A DNA stretch of 64,000 bases from Arthrobacter sp. StoSoilB20 (GCF_019977295.1 NZ_AP024651.1:682001-746000); one strand, 5' to 3'. Shown: positions 42,551 to 52,018, counted from the stretch's first letter. Numbers and translations are program-made. Notes: generated by a model not told the origin, from the sequence alone.

Positions 42551-42775
42551 GTGGCCAAGGAATCTCTTACCCGGAAGTTCATGCGTGCCACGGGGAAGTT
42601 CAGGGTTGTCTTCGGCCCCGCGCACAGCAGTTCCCTTGACCATGAAATGACCGAGGCCAACCGGAAACTGCTCGCCCAGCGCCAGGCCGAGACCCAGCAG
42701 TGGGAAACCCTCCGGCGCCCCGATGGCAGCACCTACGTTGTGCCCCGCAATCCGGACGACAAATCCCTCCGGTAG
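42551..42775 (+). CDS. Small protein of unknown function
   Basis: 74 residues from a GTG start 10 nt after aaaggag. Basic N-terminus (MAKESLTRKFMRATGKFRVV), then FGPAHSSSLDHEMTEANRKLL and a C-terminal part with RRPDGSTYVVPRNPD. No membrane segment. The FGPA segment recurs in the next small protein. Divergent from the OhrR-like gene, with an operator between. Confidence 0.7.
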   Translation: MAKESLTRKFMRATGKFRVVFGPAHSSSLDHEMTEANRKLLAQRQAETQQWETLRRPDGSTYVVPRNPDDKSLR

Positions 42776-42886
42776 GCCCCGCATTACCCCTCCTCGGAGC
42801 CTCGTTTTGGGCGTAATATTGCCTCACTGAACGGCACGCGCCAGCCCTGCCGCTTTTCGCTCTCCGGTAAGAAGGGAGGTGGAAAC

Positions 42887-43117
42887 ATGGGACGCAGAAT
42901 GGAAGGCTTCGTCCACGTAACCGAGCGGCTGCAGTCTGTTTTTGGACCGGCGACCCACGGCGACACGGGCAGCCCCGTGGTGCACAAGCACGATGATTTC
43001 GAGACCGCTTCCGAGGCGGACCTGAAGAACTTCGACGTCGAGACAGATTCCGAAGGCCATCACTATGCAGTCCGGAACAATGATCCCGGGCCCACCAGTA
43101 CCGATTACAGCGTCTAG
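42887..43117 (+). CDS. Small acidic protein of unknown function, distant relative of the preceding one
   Basis: 76 residues, with a strong ribosome-binding site (gggaggtgg). VTERLQSVFGPATHGDTGSP parallels KFRVVFGPAHSSSLDH of the gene before it, and both end in a short segment around a YAV/YVV and R-N-(N/P)-D (HHYAVRNNDPG versus STYVVPRNPDD). The two look like diverged paralogues. A terminator follows. Function unknown. Confidence 0.7.
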   Translation: MGRRMEGFVHVTERLQSVFGPATHGDTGSPVVHKHDDFETASEADLKNFDVETDSEGHHYAVRNNDPGPTSTDYSV

Positions 43118-43133
43118 CAGGGCGTGAGATGCC

Positions 43134-43163
43134 GAAGGGCCGGACCGCGAACTCCGGCCCTTC
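43134..43163 (+). terminator. Terminator after the two small-protein genes
   Basis: 11-bp stem GAAGGGCCGGA and TCCGGCCCTTC, 8-nt loop, then ctcttgt. Confidence 0.75.
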
Positions 43164-43214
43164 CTCTTGTGCTGAGGGCCGCCGCCTTGACCCGGTCAAT
43201 CCACCGTGCCACTG

Positions 43215-43242
43215 TTGAGCAACTAATCAGCATGCTTATTAT
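43215..43242 (+). promoter_or_regulatory. Candidate promoter of the LapA-domain gene
   Basis: TTGAGC (43215-43220), 16-bp spacer, TATTAT (43237-43242), 41 bp before the ATG. Confidence 0.45.
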
Positions 43243-43283
43243 GTTGGAAGAACGGTAAATGCTGATGTCCAGAGGGGGCCGCA

Positions 43284-43667
43284 ATGAGTTTCCAAGAAGA
43301 TGCAGCACGGGTTCCGGGCAGTTCGGCCCGCCCGGATCCAGGTAGTTCCGAGCACCGGGGCCGCCCGATACCGCCACCGGCAACGGGACACGACAGGCCA
43401 ACACGTACCGCCGCATTGTGGGTTGCCGTGGCCGTTGGCTTGGTGGTCCTGGTGATGCTGATCGTGTTCTTCGTCCAGAACCAGGACATGATCACGGTCC
43501 GGTTCTTTGGCCTTGAAGGCACACTCGCCCTTGGCACCACCTTGTTCATAGCGGCTGTGGGCGGCGGCGTGCTGGTGGCCTTGGCGGGCGGGGCCAGGAT
43601 CCTGCAACTCAGGATCGCCAACCACCGCCGTAAGAAGGCAATGGGCGGTCCCGGAGTTGGGCCTTAG
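43284..43667 (+). CDS. LapA/DUF1049 domain membrane protein
   Basis: 127 residues. A Pro-rich cytoplasmic start of about 40 residues, two membrane helices (about 43-64 and 82-103) separated by FVQNQDMITVRFFGLEGTLALG, which is the DUF1049 (LapA-type) signature, and a short basic tail. In Gram-negatives LapA takes part in envelope assembly; in actinobacteria its role is unknown. Confidence 0.82.
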   Translation: MSFQEDAARVPGSSARPDPGSSEHRGRPIPPPATGHDRPTRTAALWVAVAVGLVVLVMLIVFFVQNQDMITVRFFGLEGTLALGTTLFIAAVGGGVLVALAGGARILQLRIANHRRKKAMGGPGVGP

Positions 43668-43676
43668 GGGCTGTTA

Positions 43677-43718
43677 ATTGCGGAAGGACCGGAGCGTTTG
43701 CTCCGGTCCTTCCGCAAT
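43677..43718. terminator. Strong bidirectional terminator
   Basis: Perfect 19-bp stem (attgcggaaggaccggagc and its complement) with a GTTT loop, followed by TTAAT on the plus strand and preceded by ttaa. It serves both the LapA-domain gene and the convergent DUF4193 gene. Confidence 0.9.
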
Positions 43719-43777
43719 TTAATCCCGACGGCGGCACTCCCTGACGATGTTGATTCCGCCGGGGTGGGTGGGCTGTC

Positions 43778-44077
43778 TTAGCCTTCGCAGTCGGTGCAGT
43801 AGGCGACGCCATCTTTTTCGCGTGCGATCTGCGAGCGGTGGCGGACCAGGAAGCAGGAATGACAAGTGAATTCGTCACTGGCCTGCGGAATAACCTGGAT
43901 CACCAATTCTTCGGCAACAATTTCGCCGCCGGGGCCGTTGGCGTCGAGGCCATCGGTTTCGTCCAGTTCAAGCACGACACTCTTGGCCGTGGGAGCGCTG
44001 GCGGACTGGAGAGCCTGGAGGGACTGCTCCTGGTTCTCTTTTACATCGGTACGGAGTTCGTCGTAATCGGCTGCCAC
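43778..44077 (-). CDS. DUF4193 protein
   Basis: 99 residues from a GTG start. Actinobacteria-specific family: start AADYDELRTDVKENQEQSL, acidic centre (LELDETDGLDANG), then FTCHSCFLVRHRSQIAREKDG and a final YCTDC, giving two CxxC pairs that probably bind zinc. The function is unknown, but the family is well conserved in the phylum. Confidence 0.9.
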   Translation of the reverse strand: MAADYDELRTDVKENQEQSLQALQSASAPTAKSVVLELDETDGLDANGPGGEIVAEELVIQVIPQASDEFTCHSCFLVRHRSQIAREKDGVAYCTDCEG

Positions 44078-44232
44078 TTTTTAATGCCTCTTCGTGTTAG
44101 GGGGTTACCGGGTATGCAACGTACAGCATGCCACGAAAATTCCATACCATACCCCAGTTCCATCGCTTGTGGCGAAAACCACGTGGGTGACGGCCAAAAA
44201 AGCCCGCCACCCGGCGTGATTTTACTCATGTA

Positions 44233-46722
44233 TTACCGGAGTTCGATGTCCAAGGACTGGAATTGGTCGGCCGCATGGCGACCCACCAACAGCCGGAACG
44301 TGCCCTGCTCAAACTGCCAGCCGCCGTCGTAATGTCCAAACGCCTTGGCGGGGATATGTATTTCCACGCTCTCGGTGCCATTGGCGGCGAGGTGCGTTCC
44401 GGCGTAGCCGGCAAGCCAGCGGACAGGGCGTTCCACGTCCGATTCCGGGCGCTCCAGATAGACCTGGACGACTTCCCGCCCGGTACGGGTCCCGGTGTTC
44501 TTGACCGGAACGTGTACCACCACGCCGTTGCCGGCAGTGACCACCCGGGAGGCATGGGGCGTGCCGAGTTCAAAGGTGGTGTAGCCCAGTCCATAGCCGA
44601 ACGGCACGGCCGGAGCGGCGCCGCCTGCGGCTTGCTGCTTGAGCCACGCGCGGTAGCCGATGTGGATTCCTTCGCTGTAAACCACCTTGCCGTCAACGGG
44701 GGTGGTGTTCAGGACCGGAACGTCTTCCAGGGTGGCAGGCCAGGTGGTGGGAAGGCGGCCACCGGGCTCTTCGATGCCCAGCAGGATGTCAGCGATGGCA
44801 TTGCCGAACTCCTGGCCGCCGAACCAGCCCAGGAGGACTGCTTCCACAGTGTCCAGCCACGGCATCAGCACCGGCGAACCGGAGTTGACCACCACTACTG
44901 TGCGCGGGTTGGCCGCAACCACAGCTTCAACGAGGCGGTTTTGGTACCCCGGCAGGTCCAGGTCCTTGCGGTCGAAGCCCTCGGATTCGATGGCTGCGTT
45001 GGTGCCGACAACCACCACAGCTACGTCGGAGTTCCGGACAGCGTCCACGGCGGCATCGATCTCGGCCTGCGGATCCGCCACCACTGTTTCCTCGCCCAGG
45101 AGGATGGCCGTGAACGGAATGACCTGCTCCTTGGGCAACTGGTACTCGGCCTCGATCCTGACCTTCTGGCCGGCGGTGGTTTCCACGGCATGGACGGTCT
45201 TGGGCGGATCGAACAGGGCGGCGCCCAAAACTTCGGTATCGTCCTTGATCTCGTCGTTGAACACTTCCGTCCCGTCCAGGACAAAACGGATGTGGCCCAC
45301 CGTGCCGACGCCCAGATGATGGACCCCTGCTGTTTCGGCTGTCCAGTCCGCTTCCATGCGGATGGAGGCGGCGCCGTCGGGAATCCCGATGCCGAACCAG
45401 ATCAGGTGCGAGGCCAGTCGGTCCTCACCGGAGATTTCGGTACCGTCGTCGGCGAGGAATGTCACGCGAAGCCCGGGCACGCCGGTAACCGGGTTGTGGA
45501 GGGACGTGCGGGGGAAGGGCTGGATGCCCTCGGCTACCTTTGCGCCGCGCGCATAGGTGACCGTGACGTCGTCGGGCAGTGCTTTCCGCAGGCCTTCCAA
45601 GGGCGAGACGGTGTACTTAGGCATGACGGTAGCGCTGCCGCCGCCCTGGGTACGGGCTTCGTCGGCGTTGTGGCCGATCACGGCGACGCTGCCGAGCGTC
45701 CTGGCATCCAGCGGCAGGATGCCCTTGTTGCGGACCAGTACAGCGCCGCGGACGGCAACTTCGCGCGCGACGGCGGCCCCGTCCAGTTGCGTCGGGAGCT
45801 GGGTTACTGCAGGTTCGAAGCCTTCGAGGGAGCCCACGCGGGCTGCGAGGCGCAGGATCCGGGTGACCTTCTCAAGGATCGCCTCCCGGCTGACGCGGCC
45901 ATCATTGACCGCTGCCAGGAGTTTGGGACCCCAGTGGCCCACGGGGCCGGGCATTTCCAGGTCCTGGTGGGCGTTTGCGGCCTCCACGGAGCGTACGCCG
46001 GTCCAGTCGGACACTACGACGCCGTCGAAGCCCCATTCAGTGGACAGCGGGGTCTCCAGCAACTTGTTCTCGCTCGCAGTGGTGCCGTTGATGGAGTTGT
46101 AGGAGCTCATCACCAGCCAGGCGCGGGCTTCTGTAATGGCGTCCTCGAAGGCTGCCAGGTAGAGCTCGCGGAGCGGACGCTCGTCCACTACGGAGTCGGC
46201 GGTGAAACGCTCGGTTTCGGCCTCGTTGGCGAGGTAGTGCTTGGGCGTGGCACCAACACCCATGGACTGCACGCCGGCAACGTACCCGGCGGCCATGGTG
46301 GCAGTGAGCCGGGGGTCCTCGCTCATGCACTCAAAATGGCGGCCGCCCAACGGGGAGCGGTGCAAGTTGATGGTGGGGCCCAGCACGGCATGTACGCCTT
46401 TACGGCGGGCCTCCTGGCCTAGGACCTGCCCGTAGCGGTGAGCTGTTTCGACGCTCCAGGTGGCGGACAAGGCCGACGACGATGGCAAGGAGACGGAGTC
46501 ATGCCGCTCATCGAAGTCTTCGCCCCGGACGCCTGCCGGTCCGTCGGACAGGACCACGCGGGACAGGCCGATCCCAGGGACGGCGTGTGTGGACCACACA
46601 TCTGCGCCGGTCAGGAGTTGCACCTGCTGCTCGAGGGTCAGGCTCCGGGCGAGTTCCTGGATCCTGGTTTCCGCGTCCGGTGCTCCTGTTTCCGGTGCTG
46701 TGACTGCTGCCGATAGATTCAT
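44233..46722 (-). CDS. GH3 family beta-glycosidase with PA14 domain
   Basis: 829 residues, no signal peptide, so it probably acts on imported oligosaccharides. N-terminal GH3 barrel (VLSDGPAGVRGE; TPKHYLANEAETER; the nucleophile Asp in GVVVSDWTGVRSVE, about 250), the second alpha/beta domain interrupted by a PA14-like insertion (about 395-535), then VVVGTNAAIESEGFDR (acid/base region) and a C-terminal Fn3-like domain. This matches bacterial beta-glucosidases of the PA14 type. Its ATG directly follows the MFS transporter stop, and the pair is presumably controlled by the divergent TetR. Confidence 0.9.
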   Translation of the reverse strand: MNLSAAVTAPETGAPDAETRIQELARSLTLEQQVQLLTGADVWSTHAVPGIGLSRVVLSDGPAGVRGEDFDERHDSVSLPSSSALSATWSVETAHRYGQVLGQEARRKGVHAVLGPTINLHRSPLGGRHFECMSEDPRLTATMAAGYVAGVQSMGVGATPKHYLANEAETERFTADSVVDERPLRELYLAAFEDAITEARAWLVMSSYNSINGTTASENKLLETPLSTEWGFDGVVVSDWTGVRSVEAANAHQDLEMPGPVGHWGPKLLAAVNDGRVSREAILEKVTRILRLAARVGSLEGFEPAVTQLPTQLDGAAVAREVAVRGAVLVRNKGILPLDARTLGSVAVIGHNADEARTQGGGSATVMPKYTVSPLEGLRKALPDDVTVTYARGAKVAEGIQPFPRTSLHNPVTGVPGLRVTFLADDGTEISGEDRLASHLIWFGIGIPDGAASIRMEADWTAETAGVHHLGVGTVGHIRFVLDGTEVFNDEIKDDTEVLGAALFDPPKTVHAVETTAGQKVRIEAEYQLPKEQVIPFTAILLGEETVVADPQAEIDAAVDAVRNSDVAVVVVGTNAAIESEGFDRKDLDLPGYQNRLVEAVVAANPRTVVVVNSGSPVLMPWLDTVEAVLLGWFGGQEFGNAIADILLGIEEPGGRLPTTWPATLEDVPVLNTTPVDGKVVYSEGIHIGYRAWLKQQAAGGAAPAVPFGYGLGYTTFELGTPHASRVVTAGNGVVVHVPVKNTGTRTGREVVQVYLERPESDVERPVRWLAGYAGTHLAANGTESVEIHIPAKAFGHYDGGWQFEQGTFRLLVGRHAADQFQSLDIELR

Positions 46723-47997
46723 TTACTTGACTCCTTTGATACGTGTGACGAGGAGGGCTCCGATGATGCCCACAACTGCACCACCGAGGAACAACGCGGG
46801 GTAGCCGCCCAGGGCGATGACAGGGAAGGCAATAGCGGGCACCAAGGACTGGGGGAGGGCTTGGGCGATGTTGAAGACCCCAAAGGTCTTGGCGTTCTCA
46901 GACTGGTCCTTGGGCAAGAGGTCCGTGATGAGGGCAACGTCGACGGCGCTGAAGACACCGACCCCCAGCCCGAGGATGCCCTGGCCCACCAATACTTGAT
47001 CGGTGGTGGTGCTGGTGGCGATGACAATCAGGCCGCCCATCATGATCAGGGCAGAGAGGATGACCATGGCTTTGCGCTTGCCGAGCCTGTCGCTGATCCA
47101 TCCGGCAGCAAGGCTGGTGACCACTGTGCCTGCGGAGCTCACCAAAGTTGCTTGGAACACCAGGGTGGTCACCTGGGTCTCGGGGACATGGAGGTGGTCC
47201 GTGAAGAAGTACGGCAGGTAGAGCAGTCCGGCACAGTAGCCAACGTAGATCAGGAACTTGGTGACCCAGGCCCAGCCCAGGCCCGGGTGGGCCTTGGGAT
47301 TGAAGTAGAAGGACCCCACGATTTCCCTGAAATTCAGCGGTGCAGGTTTCTGGGCAAGGACGCGGTCCTTGAACGTAAAGGCGAACACGATGGCAACGGC
47401 TGTCCCCACGATGCCGGGGACTACTGCCATCTGCAGCGCGTTATCGAACATCTGCGCGAAGAAAGCCGCCGCCACCATGCCGATGGGCAGCGTCATGCCT
47501 ATCAGGCCGGAGAGCAGCCCGCGCTCGGCGGGGGCAGCTTGGTCCGGAAGGGTGGCGACCAGGGCAGCCAGTGCCGCGTTGAAGCCCAGCTGTGCTATTA
47601 CCCAGGCGATGAGGACCGTGCCCACGTTCGTCGCCGAGCCCAGGAGGAACAGGGCGGCCAAGCCCACCAGGGCACCGCCCACAATCCACGGTTTACGCAT
47701 GCCGAAACGGGAGGTGGTGCGGTCGCTGAGGCGGCCGACGAAGGGATTCGCGAGCAAAGCGACTGCCGCGCCTACGCCGGCCACCAGGCTCAGTGCCCCG
47801 GCGCGGGTGTCCGGGGTGGTGATCTCCGAAACCTTGATGGCGAGAACTACCAAGGCTGGTGCAAGGACGGCCATCCACAGCCCGGCGCTCGCGATGGGCA
47901 TGCCGATGACGTAAGCGCGCGAAGCGGATTTTGGCGGGGTGTTTCCAGCCCCGGCGGCTTCCGTGCCGGCCGTGTGCTGATCGAGATTGAGGGCCAC
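46723..47997 (-). CDS. MFS transporter, probable sugar or glycoside importer
   Basis: 424 residues from the GTG at 47997, which has aggagg just upstream; a TTG at 48057 lies inside the operator palindrome and is unlikely. Twelve membrane helices are predicted by eye, with the MFS loop motif GRLSDRTTSRFGMRKPW between helices 2 and 3 and DRLGKRK in the second half. Resembles glycoside-importing MFS proteins. Linkage to an intracellular GH3 enzyme suggests uptake of an oligosaccharide or plant glycoside. Confidence 0.85.
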   Translation of the reverse strand: MALNLDQHTAGTEAAGAGNTPPKSASRAYVIGMPIASAGLWMAVLAPALVVLAIKVSEITTPDTRAGALSLVAGVGAAVALLANPFVGRLSDRTTSRFGMRKPWIVGGALVGLAALFLLGSATNVGTVLIAWVIAQLGFNAALAALVATLPDQAAPAERGLLSGLIGMTLPIGMVAAAFFAQMFDNALQMAVVPGIVGTAVAIVFAFTFKDRVLAQKPAPLNFREIVGSFYFNPKAHPGLGWAWVTKFLIYVGYCAGLLYLPYFFTDHLHVPETQVTTLVFQATLVSSAGTVVTSLAAGWISDRLGKRKAMVILSALIMMGGLIVIATSTTTDQVLVGQGILGLGVGVFSAVDVALITDLLPKDQSENAKTFGVFNIAQALPQSLVPAIAFPVIALGGYPALFLGGAVVGIIGALLVTRIKGVK

Positions 47998-48055
47998 ATT
48001 GCCTCCTGATGAATCGGGTGGCCCACCGTTGGGCCGCTGCAATGACTCTAGCGAC

Positions 48056-48080
48056 AAAAACCTAGTGTGACTAGGTTTTT
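48056..48080. promoter_or_regulatory. Operator palindrome between the MFS-GH3 operon and tetR
   Basis: Perfect 10-bp arms AAAAACCTAG and CTAGGTTTTT around TGTGA, in the 136-bp divergent region. Size and position fit a TetR dimer site controlling both directions. Confidence 0.7.
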
Positions 48081-48133
48081 ATCGAAAAAGTCGAGTGACC
48101 CTCGATATTCAAGCCGTGAAATAGACTGAACAA

Positions 48134-48742
48134 ATGTCTACGTCCAAGGCCCGTGGCCCGTATGCCAAGGGAGCCGAACGCCGCGAACAGATCATCCAAA
48201 CGGCAACCGATGTTTTCGCCACCGAGGGCTTTGAGGGCACCGCCCTCAAGCGCGTTGCCGAATTGGTGGGTGTCAAGGAAGCAACCCTGTTCCACTACTT
48301 CAAGGGCAAGCAGGAACTGCTCACGGCCGTCCTCGCCGAACGGGACCGCCGGTCACTGGCCGTAGGTGGCGACGCCGGGGTGGGCCTGGGGCTGATGCCG
48401 CCCATCGCGGAGCGGAACGTGCGTGAACCCGGACTGACAACCCTTTACGCAGTAGCCTCAGCTACTGCGAACGATCCCGAACACGCCTCACACGGCTACT
48501 TCAAAGAGCGGTACCAGACGGTGGTCAGCGACATCGCTGAGGACATCGCACAGCGGCAGGCTTCCGGCGCGGTGCGCACCGACGTCGACGCCGTCATGCT
48601 GGCACGGCTGACAGTGGCGGCTTTCGACGGGCTCCAGCTGCAATGGCTCTATGACAAGAACGTGGACATGGCTGACGGGCTCCGGCAACTCATCGACGTC
48701 CTGCTGGCCCCCGCCCACCCAACTGAGCACCCAAGTAAGTAA
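48134..48742 (+). CDS. TetR/AcrR family transcriptional regulator
   Basis: 202 residues. HTH in the first 65 (RREQIIQTATDVFATEGFEG, VAELVGVKEATLFHYFKGKQELL), with a C-terminal ligand domain rich in Ala. It is divergent from the MFS-GH3 operon with a perfect 25-bp palindrome in between, so it most likely represses that operon until a sugar or glycoside is present. Confidence 0.9.
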   Translation: MSTSKARGPYAKGAERREQIIQTATDVFATEGFEGTALKRVAELVGVKEATLFHYFKGKQELLTAVLAERDRRSLAVGGDAGVGLGLMPPIAERNVREPGLTTLYAVASATANDPEHASHGYFKERYQTVVSDIAEDIAQRQASGAVRTDVDAVMLARLTVAAFDGLQLQWLYDKNVDMADGLRQLIDVLLAPAHPTEHPSK

Positions 48743-48744
48743 AA

Positions 48745-48780
48745 GTTAAGGCCGTTCCGAGAGCTCGGAACGGCCTTAAC
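48745..48780. terminator. Bidirectional terminator between tetR and lysC
   Basis: 36-bp perfect palindrome from gttaaggccgttccgag to its complement, with A-rich sequence to the left (minus-strand U-tract). It serves both convergent genes. Confidence 0.85.
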
Positions 48781-48817
48781 TGGTACGTACTTTGGGGGGC
48801 GGTTGCCCGCGGTTGGC

Positions 48818-50164
48818 TTAGCGGCCGGTGCCGCCGTAAACGGTAGCCTCGGCATCGCCGTCGAGCTCGAACGCATTGTGGATGGCCCGGACGGCGTCAT
48901 CCAAGGCGTCGGCGCTGGTCACCACGGAGATGCGGATTTCCGAGGTGGAGATCATGTCGATGTTGATCCCGGCGTCGGAGAGGGCTTTGAAGAACGTGGC
49001 AGAAACGCCCGGGTGCGACCGCATGCCCGCGCCGATCAGGGATAGCTTGCCAACATTCTCGTTGTACTCGATGCTCTCGAAGCCAATCTGGCCCTCGGCA
49101 GCGCGAAGGGCGGCCAGGGCATCTGCGCCTTCAACGATCGGCAGGGTGAACGAGATATCCGTGCGGCCCGTGCCGTGGGTGGAAACGTTCTGGACAATCA
49201 TGTCGATGTTCGAGTGCGCATCCGCAATCACCTGGAAGATCGCGGCAGCCTTGCCCGGGATATCCGGTACGCCCACAACGGTGACCTTGGCTTCGGACCG
49301 GTCGTGTGCAACGCCGGAGATGATTGGCTGCTCCAAGGCAACTCCCTCTTCAATGGTGAACTTTTCCTCGGCACCCGGGATGACCCAGGTGCCTTCGTGC
49401 TGGCTGAATGACGAACGGACATGCAGGGGAACCCCGAAGCGGCGTGCGTACTCGACGCACCGCAAGTGCAGGATCTTGGCTCCGGAAGCGGCCAGCTCCA
49501 GCATTTCCTCGCTGGAGATTCGGTCGATCTTCTGGGCGCTGGCAACCACCCGGGGGTCAGCGGTGTAGATGCCGTCCACGTCCGTGTAGATCTCGCAGAC
49601 ATCGGCTTCCAGCGCTGCGGCCAAAGCAACGGCGGTGGTGTCCGAGCCGCCGCGGCCCAGGGTGGTGATCTCATTGGTGCTGCGGCTCATGCCCTGGAAA
49701 CCGGCCACGATGGCAATGTGGCCCTTGTCCAGCGCGGTGCGGATGCGGTGGGGGTCGACGTCGATAATCCGCGCCTTGCCGTGGATGCCGTCGGTAATCA
49801 TGCCGGCCTGGGAGCCCGTGAAGGACTGGGCCGAGGCGCCAAACTTGTTGATGGCCATGGCGAGCAGGGCCATGGAAATTCGTTCGCCGGCGGACAACAG
49901 CATGTCCATTTCGCGGGCGGGAGCAGAGTCGGTGACTTGCCCCGCGAGGTCCAGGAGTTCATCTGTGGTGTCACCCATTGCGGAGACAACAACCACAACC
50001 TCGTTGCCGGCCTTCTGCGCATCCACGACGCGCTGTGCGACCCGCTTGATGCCATCAGCATCGGCAACCGAGGAGCCGCCGAACTTCTGAACGATCAGCT
50101 GCTTGGTAATGGCAGCCTCGTTGGAGAGCTCTTCGATCTTCACTTCGGTAGTGGGCATAGTCAT
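48818..50164 (-). CDS. lysC: Aspartate kinase
   Basis: 448 residues; phosphorylates aspartate as the first step to lysine, threonine and methionine. The kinase domain begins [20 protein letters not shown] (about 23-42) and includes [20 protein letters not shown] and [13 protein letters not shown]. Two C-terminal ACT domains for feedback inhibition follow ([36 protein letters not shown]). About 20 more N-terminal residues are present than in typical LysC. The usual partner gene asd is not adjacent. Confidence 0.94.
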   Translation of the reverse strand: MTMPTTEVKIEELSNEAAITKQLIVQKFGGSSVADADGIKRVAQRVVDAQKAGNEVVVVVSAMGDTTDELLDLAGQVTDSAPAREMDMLLSAGERISMALLAMAINKFGASAQSFTGSQAGMITDGIHGKARIIDVDPHRIRTALDKGHIAIVAGFQGMSRSTNEITTLGRGGSDTTAVALAAALEADVCEIYTDVDGIYTADPRVVASAQKIDRISSEEMLELAASGAKILHLRCVEYARRFGVPLHVRSSFSQHEGTWVIPGAEEKFTIEEGVALEQPIISGVAHDRSEAKVTVVGVPDIPGKAAAIFQVIADAHSNIDMIVQNVSTHGTGRTDISFTLPIVEGADALAALRAAEGQIGFESIEYNENVGKLSLIGAGMRSHPGVSATFFKALSDAGINIDMISTSEIRISVVTSADALDDAVRAIHNAFELDGDAEATVYGGTGR

Positions 50165-50303
50165 GCGCGCACCCTCACTGCATCAATAGGGTTCGAACGC
50201 GGCATGCTCCAATTCAGGCACGCCTGCGTAGCTTATTTGCCCAGTTTATCGCCGCGCACTGCCCCGGCAGGAATTGTGACCACATGGCGGCCACCTGCCA
50301 TCA

Positions 50304-50822
50304 CTACCATCCGGCAGTGCCCGGACCGCCCTTGAATGGACCAACGATTCCCCGGGTAATCCACCCTCCATAGAAGCTGCCCTCCTGGAACGTCACCCGC
50401 TCTCCGTCCACCTCGCACGAGTCCATATGTTCGGGGTAAAGCGCCACCTTGCCGGCCAGCGCTTCGAAGCCGCGGGTGGGACTCGGATACGTCCAGCCTC
50501 CACGCTCAACAACGGTGCCGCCGGCAGTGAGGGTGAAATAGCTGGCTTGCCCCTTGAACTCGCAGAAAGTGGTGCCTCCAACAGGGATGAGCACCCCGGC
50601 AGGGAAAGCGTCCAAGGGCACGTAGTAGACCGGAGGGTGGCTGGTTTCGAGGACCCGCACGGCATCGGTGGTATCAACAATCACCTGACCTCCAAGCCGG
50701 ACCACCACCCGTTCGGACCGAGGCTCCACCCTGGGCGGCCTCGGGTAATCCCACACCGATTCCTGACCCGGGGCGGGCTTGATGGGACGGGGACGCCTGA
50801 ACAGACCATTGCTGGAGACCAT
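50304..50822 (-). CDS. DUF427 domain protein
   Basis: 172 residues from the ATG at 50822; an upstream extension lacks family features. The DUF427 core spans RVVVRLGGQVIVDTTDAVRV, PVYYVPLDAFPAGVL, FCEFKGQASYF and a final YPEHMDSCEVDGERV. The fold is a small beta barrel; function is unknown, and members are common in actinobacteria. Confidence 0.85.
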   Translation of the reverse strand: MVSSNGLFRRPRPIKPAPGQESVWDYPRPPRVEPRSERVVVRLGGQVIVDTTDAVRVLETSHPPVYYVPLDAFPAGVLIPVGGTTFCEFKGQASYFTLTAGGTVVERGGWTYPSPTRGFEALAGKVALYPEHMDSCEVDGERVTFQEGSFYGGWITRGIVGPFKGGPGTAGW

Positions 50823-50887
50823 GGGCTTATGGTGGCACCCCAGGCTGGGATCTTCCCGTGAAACCTCAACCTGCCGGCGTATCGGTG

Positions 50888-52006
50888 ATGACGCGCCGGG
50901 CGTACCATCCACTTCATGAGGTTAGCGAGCGGCGATGGCCGGCGTACCTGAACAAACGGGCGGCTCCGGCCCGGGACGAGCCCGAATACGAGCTGATCGG
51001 CGGCGTGATCGACGATCAACCGTCCAGCCGGTCAGGCCCAAAGGGCGATCCCGGGCCGCCGGGAACTCCGGGTCCTTTCAATGTTGCTGTCCGTGAGGCG
51101 TGGGGGAACACCCGGAAGTCCTTCGCCTCGTGGTGGTTTTGGCTGGCCTGCGTGCTGGGGATTGCCCTCGCTTGGGGCGCGGCATTGGCAGTGGTTGCCC
51201 TGGGGCAATCGAACGGCTGGTTCGAGGTAAGGATCGGAAGCGCCATCCACCTGATCATGGCGGTGTTCCTGGCCATGGCAGCCGCAATCCTGGGAACCCT
51301 CTGGGGTTTCCGTCATTTCCACGGAAGCATTCTTGTCCTGGCTCTCTCCGGAGCCATGCGCGGCGTGGCATTGGCCTTCCTGGCATGCGCTGCGTTGCTC
51401 GTGGTGGGCCTCACCGTTGGTGGCCCGATCGCGCTGGCCGGTGCCGCCGTCGTCGTTATTGTCCTGGAAGTGGTGCTGTTCGGGCTGATCGGTTCGGGCG
51501 CCAGGAGCTGCTTTGCCACCGTGGGGCCAGGCGCTGCCTTGGCTGTGCTGGTGGTCGCCTTCCTGTGCGCAGGCAATGTGGTTCTGACCATTCTGTTGCT
51601 GCCTGGAACCACCGTCATTGACCAGGCCTCCGTGCCGGTCAACGTGGAACGCGACGATTCCGGCAGGATCAATGCCTACGAGTGCGTCGGCGATCTTCGC
51701 CCGGTGGAGGTTGCCCACACTGAGCGGGTCGCATGGCTGGCCGCATCCAACCCCGGGCTGCTCCTGGGAAGCGTTGCGGCCGATATGGTCCCAGCCGATA
51801 ACGAACTGGGCTGGGTGCTGTCCGGGCTGCAATGGACCGCCGACGGCCCCTCCCGCGACGTGCCTTGTCTCGGCGGGGAGTCCAGCGAAGGGCTTGCGCC
51901 GACAGTCCCGGTGGCCATCACCGGCCTTATGCTTCAGGCCCTGGTGGCTGCAGCGGTGCTCGTTCCAGCCCGCCGGCGGAGGGCACGGAAGGCCCGAACC
52001 AGCTGA
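50888..52006 (+). CDS. Multi-pass membrane protein with a short collagen-like segment
   Basis: 372 residues from the ATG at 50888; the frame is open from 50858. A cytoplasmic N-terminus includes five collagen-like Gly-X-Y triplets (GPKGDPGPPGTPGPF, about 52-66). About six membrane helices then follow (83-250), then an outer domain with two Cys, and a last helix with a basic tail. No family recognised. It converges with recR. Confidence 0.7.
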   Translation: MTRRAYHPLHEVSERRWPAYLNKRAAPARDEPEYELIGGVIDDQPSSRSGPKGDPGPPGTPGPFNVAVREAWGNTRKSFASWWFWLACVLGIALAWGAALAVVALGQSNGWFEVRIGSAIHLIMAVFLAMAAAILGTLWGFRHFHGSILVLALSGAMRGVALAFLACAALLVVGLTVGGPIALAGAAVVVIVLEVVLFGLIGSGARSCFATVGPGAALAVLVVAFLCAGNVVLTILLLPGTTVIDQASVPVNVERDDSGRINAYECVGDLRPVEVAHTERVAWLAASNPGLLLGSVAADMVPADNELGWVLSGLQWTADGPSRDVPCLGGESSEGLAPTVPVAITGLMLQALVAAAVLVPARRRRARKARTS

Positions 52007-52018
52007 CGCTCCCGTCCT

